From contig JBFIES010000004.1 of NCBI GenBank assembly GCA_041603235.1, positions 237,563 to 301,562 of the forward strand: DNA of 64,000 nucleotides, given 5' to 3'. The stretch's first letter is position 1, and the number at the start of each line of letters is the position of its first letter. Origin of the DNA: Panacagrimonas sp041603235 (GTDB taxonomy: Bacteria > Pseudomonadota > Gammaproteobacteria > Nevskiales > Nevskiaceae). Both the position numbers and the translations under genes were made by a program. The notes under the pieces were generated by a model, which worked only from the letters and a program-made list of their open reading frames with translations, was not told the origin of the DNA and made no database searches. Positions 46,568 to 54,429 of this stretch are shown piece by piece.

Positions 46568-48127
46568 ATGAACTCAGCATCGGCTGGAAAGCCACAGAAG
46601 AAGATTGAGAATGGCGCTGATTACCTTGAGAGTCTGCGCGGTAGAAATCTCACCGTCTGGCTCTTCGGCGAGAAAATTGAGGAGCCGGTCGATCACCCTG
46701 TCGTGCGGCCTTCGATCAATGCCCTGGCCAGAACGTACGATTTGGCGGTAGAGAATCCGGAGCTGGCCAGCGTGGTGTCGCCATTCACCGGCGAACGAGT
46801 CAGCCGCTTCCTGCACATCTGCACCTCAGCGCCCGATCTGGTGGCGCAGAACAAGATGCAGCGCAAGCTCGGACAGCTGACCGGGACCTGCTTTCAGCGC
46901 TGCGTCGGAATGGATGCATTCAATGCACTTTATTCCGTGACCTTTGAGATGGATCAGAAACATCAGACCCCGTACCACCAGCGGATGAGAGCGTTTCTGA
47001 CGGAGATGCACCGCGGCAACTTCGTGGTGGGCGGCGCGATGACGGATGTCAAAGGGGATCGCGGCCTCGCGCCTCATGAGCAATCTGATCCGGATCTGTT
47101 TGTGCACGTCAGCCGGCGCAATGCCGATGGCGTGTTCATTCGTGGTGCCAAGGCACACCAGACCGGGTGCATCAATTCGCACTGGATGCTGGTGATGCCG
47201 ACGATGCGGTTAGGCGAGAAAGACCAGGACTACGCAATTATCGGTGCGGTTCCGGTGGATGCGCCTGGTATCACCTATATCTATGGGCGGCAGTCTTGCG
47301 ATACCCGGGCAATGGAAGGTGGCGATATTGATCCGGGCAATGCCATGTACGGCGGACAGGAAGCGATGGTCATCTTTGATGACGTGTTCATTCCCAATGA
47401 CCTGATTTTCATGGATGGCGAGACTGATTTTGCCGCGATGCTGGTACAGCGATTCACTGCCTATCACAGACGTTCCTATGTCTGTAAGAGCGGCGTTGGT
47501 GACGTGCTGATCGGTGCCGCTTCTTCCATTGCGCAGATGAACGGTGCAGACAAGGCCAGTCACATCAAGGACAAGCTGGTTGAGATGACGCATCTGAACG
47601 AGACGATCTACGGCACCGGCATCGCGGCCAGCTACCAGGGATATGCAACGGCCTCGGGCGCTTACCTTGCAGACGACATGCTCGCCAATGTCTGCAAGCA
47701 TCACGTCACCAAGCTGCCTTACGACTTGGGACGTATCGCGCAGGATATCGCCGGGGGCCTGGTGGCGACCCTGCCGTCTGAGAAGGATCTGAATCATCCC
47801 GAGGTCGGGGCCCTGATCAGAAAGTATCTGGTCGGGCGCAAGACCTTCAGCACCGAGCAGCGTATGCGAATGCTGCGACTGATCGAGAATATGACCCTGG
47901 GGCGAAATGCCGTCGGTTATCTCACTGAATCCATGCACGGGGCGGGCTCACCCCAGGCACAGCGCATCGAGATTGGCCGGGCCATGCAGCTGGAATACAA
48001 AGGTCGCCTGGCGCGTGTCCTTGCTGGCGTTGATGTTGAGAGCGACAAGGGCGCGGTTGTGGAAGAGCTTTCTGGCTATTTCGCACGTGTATTCAGGTTG
48101 CCGGACACACTGGATGAATCCGAATAG
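46568..48127 (+). CDS. 4-hydroxybutyryl-CoA dehydratase-like flavoprotein (HpaB superfamily)
   Basis: 519 residues of the acyl-CoA-dehydrogenase-like HpaB superfamily. The sequence tracks clostridial AbfD (4-hydroxybutyryl-CoA dehydratase/vinylacetyl-CoA isomerase) block by block as I remember it: FGEKIEEPVDHPVVRPSIN, TCFQRCVGMDAFNA, GAMTDVKGDRGLAP, AKAHQTGCINSH, YGRQSCDTRAME, KASHIKDKLVEMTHLNET, TESMHGAGSPQAQRI. The [4Fe-4S] ligands of AbfD seem kept: C108-x3-C112, H300 and C306, but the His-Cys gap is one residue shorter. A flavin monooxygenase role, as in HpaB, would not need these Cys. Probable role is dehydration or isomerisation of an acyl-CoA; the exact substrate is open. Confidence 0.8.
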   Translation: MNSASAGKPQKKIENGADYLESLRGRNLTVWLFGEKIEEPVDHPVVRPSINALARTYDLAVENPELASVVSPFTGERVSRFLHICTSAPDLVAQNKMQRKLGQLTGTCFQRCVGMDAFNALYSVTFEMDQKHQTPYHQRMRAFLTEMHRGNFVVGGAMTDVKGDRGLAPHEQSDPDLFVHVSRRNADGVFIRGAKAHQTGCINSHWMLVMPTMRLGEKDQDYAIIGAVPVDAPGITYIYGRQSCDTRAMEGGDIDPGNAMYGGQEAMVIFDDVFIPNDLIFMDGETDFAAMLVQRFTAYHRRSYVCKSGVGDVLIGAASSIAQMNGADKASHIKDKLVEMTHLNETIYGTGIAASYQGYATASGAYLADDMLANVCKHHVTKLPYDLGRIAQDIAGGLVATLPSEKDLNHPEVGALIRKYLVGRKTFSTEQRMRMLRLIENMTLGRNAVGYLTESMHGAGSPQAQRIEIGRAMQLEYKGRLARVLAGVDVESDKGAVVEELSGYFARVFRLPDTLDESE

Positions 48128-48210
48128 CTGATGTCCTGCCGCGCCATTTGAAAGTGCACTGCACTGATTGAGGTGACGTGATCCTGTCGCCCGAAAATAG
48201 AGGTAAACCG

Positions 48211-49044
48211 ATGTCAGCGAAAATCCACCACCTGAACTGCGGCACCATGTGTCCACACGGTCGCCGCCTTATGGCAGGCGAGGGCAGCCTGTTCGAGAAC
48301 GCTGAGCTGTGCTGTCACTGCCTGTTGATTGAAACCGATCAGGGACTCGTTCTGGTCGACACGGGCATGGGCATTCAGGATGTCCGCGAACCCGCTCGGC
48401 TGGGACGCATCTTTTCTGCCTTGGTCCGGCCGGTTCTGCGGGAGGAAGAAACTGCCCTGCGTCGGGTAAAAGCGCTGGGCTTCAAGCCAGAAGATGTGCG
48501 CCATATCGTGGTGACGCATCTCGATCTGGATCACGCCGGTGGCCTGGGAGACTTTCCGAACGCGCAGGTGCATGTCTTTGCAGATGAGCTGGACGCGGCA
48601 ATGTCTCCAGGGCTGCGCGAACGCATGCGCTATTGCCAGGCACAGTGGTCGCATGGCGCGAATTGGGTCAGGCATGCAGTGGAAGGGGAACGATGGATGG
48701 GTTTTGACGCCATCCATGCCATTCCTGGCCTCAACGTGGACGTGTTGCTTGTTCCGCTGGCAGGTCATACGCGCGGCCATTGCGGCGTTGCCGTAAGAGA
48801 CGGAGACACTTGGCTACTTCACTGTGGAGACGCTTATTTTTATCGCGGCGAAATAGAGACGCCGCCGTCTTGTCCGATCGGTCTGAAAGCGTTTCAGGGC
48901 ATGGTGCAGATTAATGCTGCTCAGCGGCTACACAATCAACGTCGACTGCGCGCCCTGAATAACGAACAAGGGCAGGGGGTCAAGCTGTTCAGTGCCCACG
49001 ATCCGGTTGAATTGAGGCAGCTACAGGGGATCGGGCAAGCCTGA
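48211..49044 (+). CDS. MBL-fold metallo-hydrolase, lactonase-like
   Basis: 277 residues; ATG 48211 has AGAGGT 7 bp upstream and lies better than a GTG at 48178. The metal motif reads H103-L-D105-L-D107-H108 (THLDLDHAGG), so the usual second His is Asp. Further ligands are His in LAGHTRGHCG and Asp in LHCGDAYFYRG. The N-terminus holds several Cys (GTMCP, CCHC). Overall it resembles AHL-lactonase-like MBL proteins, but lactonase activity is not proven. It sits between the AbfD-like gene (83 bp) and the class I fumarase. Confidence 0.87.
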   Translation: MSAKIHHLNCGTMCPHGRRLMAGEGSLFENAELCCHCLLIETDQGLVLVDTGMGIQDVREPARLGRIFSALVRPVLREEETALRRVKALGFKPEDVRHIVVTHLDLDHAGGLGDFPNAQVHVFADELDAAMSPGLRERMRYCQAQWSHGANWVRHAVEGERWMGFDAIHAIPGLNVDVLLVPLAGHTRGHCGVAVRDGDTWLLHCGDAYFYRGEIETPPSCPIGLKAFQGMVQINAAQRLHNQRRLRALNNEQGQGVKLFSAHDPVELRQLQGIGQA

Positions 49045-49140
49045 TTCGGGCCAGTGATGGCAGGTTCAGGCTTTCGGGTTCACGTCGGGTGTGCGGATGC
49101 AGGATAATGCGCGCCCACCAAAATTGATCCGAGCCCAGCC

Positions 49141-50673
49141 GTGACCATCATCCGCCAGGACGACCTGATTCAATCCATTGCCGACGCCTTTCAGTACATC
49201 AGCTACTACCATCCACGGGATTACATCTCAGCGTTGGGTGAGGCTTACGAGCGCGAGGAATCACCAGCCGCCAAGGATGCAATTGCGCAGATTTTGACCA
49301 ATTCCCGCATGAGTGCGGAAGGAAAGCGTCCAATCTGCCAGGACACCGGCATCTGTGTGGTATTCATGAAAGTGGGCATGAACGTGCAGTGGGACGCGAC
49401 CATGAGCGTGCAGGAAATGGTTGACGAAGGTGTGCGACGCGCCTACCTGAATCCTGAGAACAAGCTGCGTGCCTCCGTATTGAGTGATCCGGCCGGCGCG
49501 CGCAAGAACACCAAGGACAACACACCCGCCGTCATCCATTTTCAGGTGGTGCCAGGCGATGTGGTGGATATCACCTGCGCTGCCAAGGGCGGTGGCTCGG
49601 AGAACAAGTCCAAGATGGTCTGTCTGAATCCATCCGACTCCATCGTCGATTGGGTGCTCAAGACGGTGCCGACCATGGGCGCAGGCTGGTGTCCTCCCGG
49701 AATTTTGGGACTTGGCATCGGCGGAACGCCGGAAAAGGCGACCGTTATGGCCAAGGAAGCCATCATGGCCCCTGTCGATATTCATCTGGTCAAAGCCAAG
49801 GCGGCTCGCGGCGAGACCCTGACCCGCATTGAAGCTCTGCGACTTGAGCTGCTTGAAAAGGTCAATGCACTGGGCATTGGTGCGCAAGGTCTGGGCGGAC
49901 TCACCACCGTGCTGGATATCAAGATCATCGACTATCCAACCCACGCGGCGAGCTTGCCTGTTGCCTTGATTCCCAACTGCGCAGCAACGCGGCACGTGCA
50001 TTTCGAGCTGGACGGTTCTGGTCCAGCCAAGCTGGCGCCGCCTAAGCTTGAGGACTGGCCGGATGTCACCTGGAAAGCGAATCTGGAAACGTCCACGCGT
50101 GTTGATCTGGACAGCCTTACGCCAGAGATGGTGGCGAGCTGGAAACCGGGCCAGACCTTGCTGCTCAACGGCAAGATGCTGACCGGACGCGACGCCGCGC
50201 ACAAACGCATTCAGGACATGCTCGCCAAGGGCGAGAGGCTGCCGGTGGATTTCAAGAACCGGGTGATTTACTACGTTGGCCCGGTTGATCCGGTGGGGAA
50301 CGAGGCAGTGGGGCCGGCCGGCCCCACCACCGCCACACGAATGGATAAGTTCACCGACATGATGCTGGCTGAAACTGGCTTGATCGCCATGATCGGTAAG
50401 GCAGAACGAGGCCCGGTGGCCATCGAGGCCATCAAGAAGCACAAGAGCGCCTATCTGATGGCGGTGGGCGGCGCGGCCTATCTAGTGGCGAAGGCCATTC
50501 AGTCGGCCAAAGTCGTGGGTTTCGAGGACCTTGGCATGGAAGCTATTTATGAGTTTGACGTCAAGGACATGCCGGTCACGGTTGCGGTGGACGCGCAGGG
50601 CACCTCGGTGCATCAGACCGGGCCACGTGAATGGCAGGGTCGAATTGGAAAAATCCCTGTGGTGGCGGCATGA
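49141..50673 (+). CDS. class I fumarate hydratase (iron-sulfur)
   Basis: 510 residues from GTG, one-chain class I type. Cluster cysteines are probably in ICQDTGIC (C66), WCPPGILGLGIGG and PNCAATRHVHFE. The N-terminal alpha part and the C-terminal beta part (NGKMLTGRDAAHKR, GPTTATRMDKFTDMM) are joined as in FumA/FumB. It hydrates fumarate but is oxygen-sensitive, in contrast to FumC nearby. Holding both types lets cells work over a range of oxygen and iron supply. Confidence 0.95.
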   Translation: MTIIRQDDLIQSIADAFQYISYYHPRDYISALGEAYEREESPAAKDAIAQILTNSRMSAEGKRPICQDTGICVVFMKVGMNVQWDATMSVQEMVDEGVRRAYLNPENKLRASVLSDPAGARKNTKDNTPAVIHFQVVPGDVVDITCAAKGGGSENKSKMVCLNPSDSIVDWVLKTVPTMGAGWCPPGILGLGIGGTPEKATVMAKEAIMAPVDIHLVKAKAARGETLTRIEALRLELLEKVNALGIGAQGLGGLTTVLDIKIIDYPTHAASLPVALIPNCAATRHVHFELDGSGPAKLAPPKLEDWPDVTWKANLETSTRVDLDSLTPEMVASWKPGQTLLLNGKMLTGRDAAHKRIQDMLAKGERLPVDFKNRVIYYVGPVDPVGNEAVGPAGPTTATRMDKFTDMMLAETGLIAMIGKAERGPVAIEAIKKHKSAYLMAVGGAAYLVAKAIQSAKVVGFEDLGMEAIYEFDVKDMPVTVAVDAQGTSVHQTGPREWQGRIGKIPVVAA

Positions 50674-50789
50674 AGGGCCCTGGCGGCTGAAAGCTTGAAT
50701 TTGTAACAAGATGTCGCATTTTCGAGATACTCAGAAACCATTCAGCCCCGATTACTAGATTGGAATTGCTTCTCAAACGGAGTTATTCC

Positions 50790-51314
50790 ATGTTCAAGAA
50801 AATCATTCTCGTTTCAGCGCTGGGGCTGAGTCTGGGTATGTCTCAGTCCGCGCTGGCAAGGCCTGATTCGGATCGCGACCGCCCGCATTTTGGTCCGTCA
50901 AAGCATCAATCGCATCATGGTGGCAAGCAGTGGAAGGACAGCCACAAGCACCATGCAAAACAGCATCACAAGGAGCGTCGTCGCGAAGCCAAACGGCACC
51001 ATCGGCAGTATCACCAACAGCAGTACAGGCGGGACCATCGCCAGGCTCATCGCGACCACCGGCGGCAGTGGAATAACCATCATTATCGAGCGCCAGCCTA
51101 CCGATCTAACCACGGTCACTCTACCCACCGGTGGCACCGTGGCCACTTTATTCCGCACCACTATCGCGGACATCGGTATGTAGTGCATGACTACCACCAT
51201 CACCATCTTCATCACCCACCAAGGGGTTATCACTGGGTGCGGGTCGACCGCGATTTCATCCTGGTTGCCATCACAAGCGGCTTGATCGCCTCCGTGATTT
51301 ACGGCGGGTATTGA
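50790..51314 (+). CDS. His-rich RcnB-like periplasmic protein
   Basis: 174 residues; ATG 50790 has GGAG 7 bp upstream. Signal peptide MFKKIILVSALGLSLGMSQS..LA. The mature part is extremely rich in His, Arg and Gln (HHAKQHHKERRREAKRHHRQ, DYHHHHLHHPPRGYHW). The C-terminus GYHWVRVDRDFILVAITSGLI matches the RcnB/DUF3315 family, whose E. coli member affects nickel and cobalt export. Metal buffering in the periplasm is likely. Confidence 0.85.
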   Translation: MFKKIILVSALGLSLGMSQSALARPDSDRDRPHFGPSKHQSHHGGKQWKDSHKHHAKQHHKERRREAKRHHRQYHQQQYRRDHRQAHRDHRRQWNNHHYRAPAYRSNHGHSTHRWHRGHFIPHHYRGHRYVVHDYHHHHLHHPPRGYHWVRVDRDFILVAITSGLIASVIYGGY

Positions 51315-51345
51315 TCAGAACCGCAGAATTCTTGAGGCTTAGATA

Positions 51346-51382
51346 CAAGACAGCCCGGACGTGAGTCCGGGCTGTCTTGTTT
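51346..51382 (+). terminator. strong terminator after the His-rich gene
   Basis: Perfect 15-base arms CAAGACAGCCCGGAC / GTCCGGGCTGTCTTG with a GTGA loop, followed by TTT. It lies between the His-rich gene and the convergent rubredoxin gene and could serve both. Confidence 0.85.
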
Positions 51383-51441
51383 GCGAGAAAGGTATTCCCC
51401 GCACCATTGCGCTGCCGGGATTCCGACAGGCGTAACGTCCT

Positions 51442-51621
51442 TTACTCGTCCTCGATCAGGTCATAGTCAGATTTTGCCGCACCACACTCCGGGCAGATCC
51501 AGTCTTCGGGAATATCGTCATAGGAGGTTCCCGGCGCAATGCCAGAATCTGGGTCGCCCAAAGCTTCATCATAGACATGAGAACAGTAGCGGCAGCGGTA
51601 GCGTCTGGAATTGGCAGTCAT
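51442..51621 (-). CDS. rubredoxin, 59 residues
   Basis: A complete short frame, ATG to TAA. It shows the two rubredoxin knuckles: C-R-Y-C at the start (YRCRYCSHVYDEALGD, Cys at residues 10 and 13) and C-P-E-C-G later (DWICPECGAAKSDY, Cys 43 and 46). The middle DPDSGIAPGTSYDDIP is also canonical. Four Cys bind one iron; rubredoxins carry electrons, for example from a FAD-dependent reductase to an alkane hydroxylase. A possible reductase is the gene at 9.5 kb, but no partner is adjacent. Confidence 0.95.
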   Translation of the reverse strand: MTANSRRYRCRYCSHVYDEALGDPDSGIAPGTSYDDIPEDWICPECGAAKSDYDLIEDE

Positions 51622-51884
51622 ATTTGAGCTCTCGTGAATTGTCAGGTTGCATCAGTTTGAATTTGTGGCTCAAAGAATACCGATACCAAAGGGTCTGCGC
51701 CATCGGGAATCCGAGCAGATTCTGAGAATCGCGGCGCGTGGCCCCATAATCTGCACGGCGCAGAGCCAAGCATTGGTCATTAGGCGCGCAAGAAGTATCT
51801 CGATACGGGGTCACTCTCGATTGTGCCGGAGCGCGATTCAGTGCTAGAAACGTTCACCACAAATTACGAGGGGAGCTTGGATCA

Positions 51885-52286
51885 ATGAGTCTCGAGGCAA
51901 ACAAAAAGCTGGTTGCTGATTTCTTCGCCCATTTTGGCCGTAAGGATGTAGAGGGCGCGATGAAAATGATGGCCGAAGATGGCACCTGGTGGATCGGCGG
52001 AAAGCCGGAGCTTTTCCCAATTGCCGGCTTGAAATCCAAGCAAGCCATTACCGAGATTCTTAATAGCCTGGTTCCGGGAACCAAGGACGGGCTGGCGATT
52101 ACCCCCAGCGCCATGATTGCCGAAGGGAACAAGATTGCCTGCGAAGCAGAGTCGTTCGGGGTATTGCCTAATGGCCGCACCTACAACAACGAGTACCACT
52201 TCCTGATCGAGGTCAAAGACGGCAAGATTGCCTCGGTCAAGGAATATCTGGATACGATGCACACGGCGGACGTGCTTAAGGGCTGA
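51885..52286 (+). CDS. SnoaL-like / NTF2-fold protein
   Basis: 133 residues, cone-shaped NTF2 fold as in ketosteroid isomerase-like proteins. Visible family blocks are NKKLVADFFAHFGRKDVEGA, MAEDGTWWIGG, and YNNEYHFLIEVKDGKIASVK with EYLDT at the end. A GAGGGGAG site precedes the ATG. Such proteins are isomerases, cyclases or binders, and the sequence does not decide between these. Confidence 0.88.
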   Translation: MSLEANKKLVADFFAHFGRKDVEGAMKMMAEDGTWWIGGKPELFPIAGLKSKQAITEILNSLVPGTKDGLAITPSAMIAEGNKIACEAESFGVLPNGRTYNNEYHFLIEVKDGKIASVKEYLDTMHTADVLKG

Positions 52287-52545
52287 TTGGTGGGAATCTG
52301 CGAAACGGACATGACGATGCGGAGAGGGGGCGTCGGTCCGGTGACGACGATCGGGCTCGTCAGAGAGGCGCCGTTCTATCGTTCGGTGAATGACTATTGC
52401 TTGCTACATGGTTGCGTTGCCAAAGCATTAGGCTGCGTCGAGCTCATTTGACCGCGCTACGACCGTAACTCAGAACATCTCCAGTAGGTGGCGAGCGATC
52501 CTCTAATCACGCTCCTAGGAGCCGGTATAATTTGCGACCGCCTGA
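52287..52545. other. 259-bp gap before glnS with a TATAAT box
   Basis: No gene was found. A perfect -10-like TATAAT lies at 52526-52531 without an obvious -35 partner. If used, transcription would begin near 52538, leaving at most a few bases before the ATG at 52546. The composition changes here from GC-rich to AT-richer DNA. Confidence 0.45.
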
Positions 52546-54249
52546 ATGGGCGTTTACCTAACGGATAGCAGCTTGTCGGATACGCAACGAAATTTTCTCC
52601 AGAACCTTATCCAGCAACAACTTGATGCGGGTCACTTTGAGCGTGGAATAGTCACTCGATTTCCGCCTGAGCCGAATGGATATCTGCATGTCGGGCATGC
52701 CAAAGCCATATGCATCAATTTCGGATTGGCCAAGAAATTTGGAGGGGTGTGTCGCCTGAGGTTTGACGACACCAACCCTGATAAGGAAAGTCAGGAATAT
52801 ATTGATGCCATTATGGAGGATGTCCGTTGGCTCGGATTTGAGTGGCAGGGTGGCGTGCGTCACGCATCAAATTACTTCGAGCAGCTATATGACTGGGCGG
52901 TGCACCTTATTGAGCGTGGTCTTGCATATGTGGATGATCAGACATTGGAGCAGGCTCGAAGGAGTCGCGGCACTTTAACAACGCCTGGTACTGATAGCCC
53001 TTACAGAAGCCGCACTGTAGAGGAAAATCTTCGGTTATTTGCGAAGATGAAGGCGGGTGAGTTTGAAGAGGGGAGTTGCGCCCTCAGGGCTAAGATTGAT
53101 ATGGCAGCTGCCAACCTCAACATGCGCGACCCGATCTTGTATCGCATCCGCAAAGCTCGTCATCATCAAACAGGGAACAAGTGGTGCATTTATCCTTCGT
53201 ACGATTTTGCGCAAGGACAATCTGATGCAATTGACGGCGTGACTCATTCTATTTGCACATTGGAATTTGAAGATCATCGGCCACTTTATGATTGGTTCAT
53301 AAAGAACTTGCCTGTTCCCGCAACCCCACGACAATATGAGTTTGCACGTCTGAATCTTAGTTATACGATCACGAGCAAGCGAAAGCTCAAGCAACTTGTC
53401 GACGAGGGTCGAGTCACGGGGTGGGATGATCCCCGAATGCCCACAATCCAAGGGATGCGAAGGCGGGGAATTCCAGCTAAATCGCTTCGGAAATTTTGCG
53501 AACTGATAGGTGTCAGTCGCGCAGCTAGCACTGTGGATGTGGCAATGTTAGAGCATGCTGTGAGGGAAGATTTGAATGAAAATGCTCCGCGCGCGATGTG
53601 TGTCATAGATCCGATCAAGTTGGTAATAACAAACTATCCTGATGGCAAGACGGAGATATTCTCTGCTGCAGGTCATCCGCATCGAGACGATCTTCCGATG
53701 CGTGATGTACCTTTTTCGCGGGAGCTATGGATCGAGCGAGAAGATTTCCGCGAAGTAGGAAACAAGAAGTACAAGCGGCTTGTTCTTGGCAAAAAGGTTC
53801 GGCTCCGCAATGCGTACGTCATTACCGCTGATGAATGTTTGAAGGATGACGAAGGAAAAATCACAGAAGTGCATTGCAGGTATGAGCCGGAGACATTGGG
53901 TGGGGATCCTGAAGATGGAGTAAAGCCCAAAGGAGTTATTCATTGGGTATCGGTTAAGCATGCCCTCAAGGTGGAGGTGCGCCTTTATGACCGGCTCTTC
54001 AACATTGAGGCGCCTGAGCGTGGCAATGCAGAGATCAATGCGAGTCTAAATCCAGATTCCTTTTCAGTCCTCACACCATGTTGGGCAGAGCCGTCCTTGG
54101 CTGCGTCGGTGCCAGAGCAAGTATTTCAATTCGAGCGTCTGGGTTACTTTGTGGCCGATAGAAGAGATCATTGTGTCTCCACGCCGGTCTTTAATCGGAC
54201 TGTCACCTTGCGGGATACTTGGGCCAAAATCGAGGCTAAGGAAGCTTGA
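52546..54249 (+). CDS. glnS: glutaminyl-tRNA synthetase
   Basis: 567 residues. Class I signatures: PPEPNGYLHVGHAKA (HVGH, residues 48-51) and the KMSKS-like loop, here TITSKRK with Thr 276 where the Met of VMSKRK normally is. Other GlnRS blocks are RFDDTNPDKE, WDDPRMPTIQGMRRRG and RLVLGKKVRLRNAYVI. It charges tRNA-Gln. The gene is AT-richer with codon choices unlike its neighbours, suggesting transfer. The ATG at 52546 lacks a ribosome site; a TTG at 52573 has GGAT 6 bp upstream and would fit an N-terminus of normal length. Confidence 0.95.
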   Translation: MGVYLTDSSLSDTQRNFLQNLIQQQLDAGHFERGIVTRFPPEPNGYLHVGHAKAICINFGLAKKFGGVCRLRFDDTNPDKESQEYIDAIMEDVRWLGFEWQGGVRHASNYFEQLYDWAVHLIERGLAYVDDQTLEQARRSRGTLTTPGTDSPYRSRTVEENLRLFAKMKAGEFEEGSCALRAKIDMAAANLNMRDPILYRIRKARHHQTGNKWCIYPSYDFAQGQSDAIDGVTHSICTLEFEDHRPLYDWFIKNLPVPATPRQYEFARLNLSYTITSKRKLKQLVDEGRVTGWDDPRMPTIQGMRRRGIPAKSLRKFCELIGVSRAASTVDVAMLEHAVREDLNENAPRAMCVIDPIKLVITNYPDGKTEIFSAAGHPHRDDLPMRDVPFSRELWIEREDFREVGNKKYKRLVLGKKVRLRNAYVITADECLKDDEGKITEVHCRYEPETLGGDPEDGVKPKGVIHWVSVKHALKVEVRLYDRLFNIEAPERGNAEINASLNPDSFSVLTPCWAEPSLAASVPEQVFQFERLGYFVADRRDHCVSTPVFNRTVTLRDTWAKIEAKEA

Positions 54250-54258
54250 AATTGCGCA

Positions 54259-54369
54259 CGAGGAGCCGTGCCGACGACACTGGTCCTTCACCGGAGCCCC
54301 GGCCTCCTTCAGGAACTTGATGATCTGCTCTCCTTGTACCGCTTCTTCACGTCCGACCTCCTTGGTCAT
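54259..54369 (-). pseudogene. remnant of an IS3-family transposase OrfA
   Basis: On the minus strand a short segment reads EQIIKFLKEAGAPVKDQC..RRHGSS, the helix-turn-helix start of IS3-type OrfA proteins. A preceding KKRY in another frame shows a frameshift. The frame then runs into antisense glnS sequence, so the rest is lost. It marks a decayed insertion between glnS and luxR. Confidence 0.72.
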
Positions 54370-54429
54370 GGGTCGGACTCTTAACCGTTGTGCTACTCAT
54401 AATTGGGAGATCGTCGATGAAACGCGATG

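Noticed and set aside
49261..50442. 393-residue frame on the minus strand
   Set aside because: Opposite the class I fumarase gene; no protein-like features.
54370..54410. tRNA-Lys-like segment with ACTCTTAACCG
   Set aside because: Looks like an anticodon loop, but stems do not pair and no acceptor, D or T arm is found; probably upstream sequence of the IS remnant.
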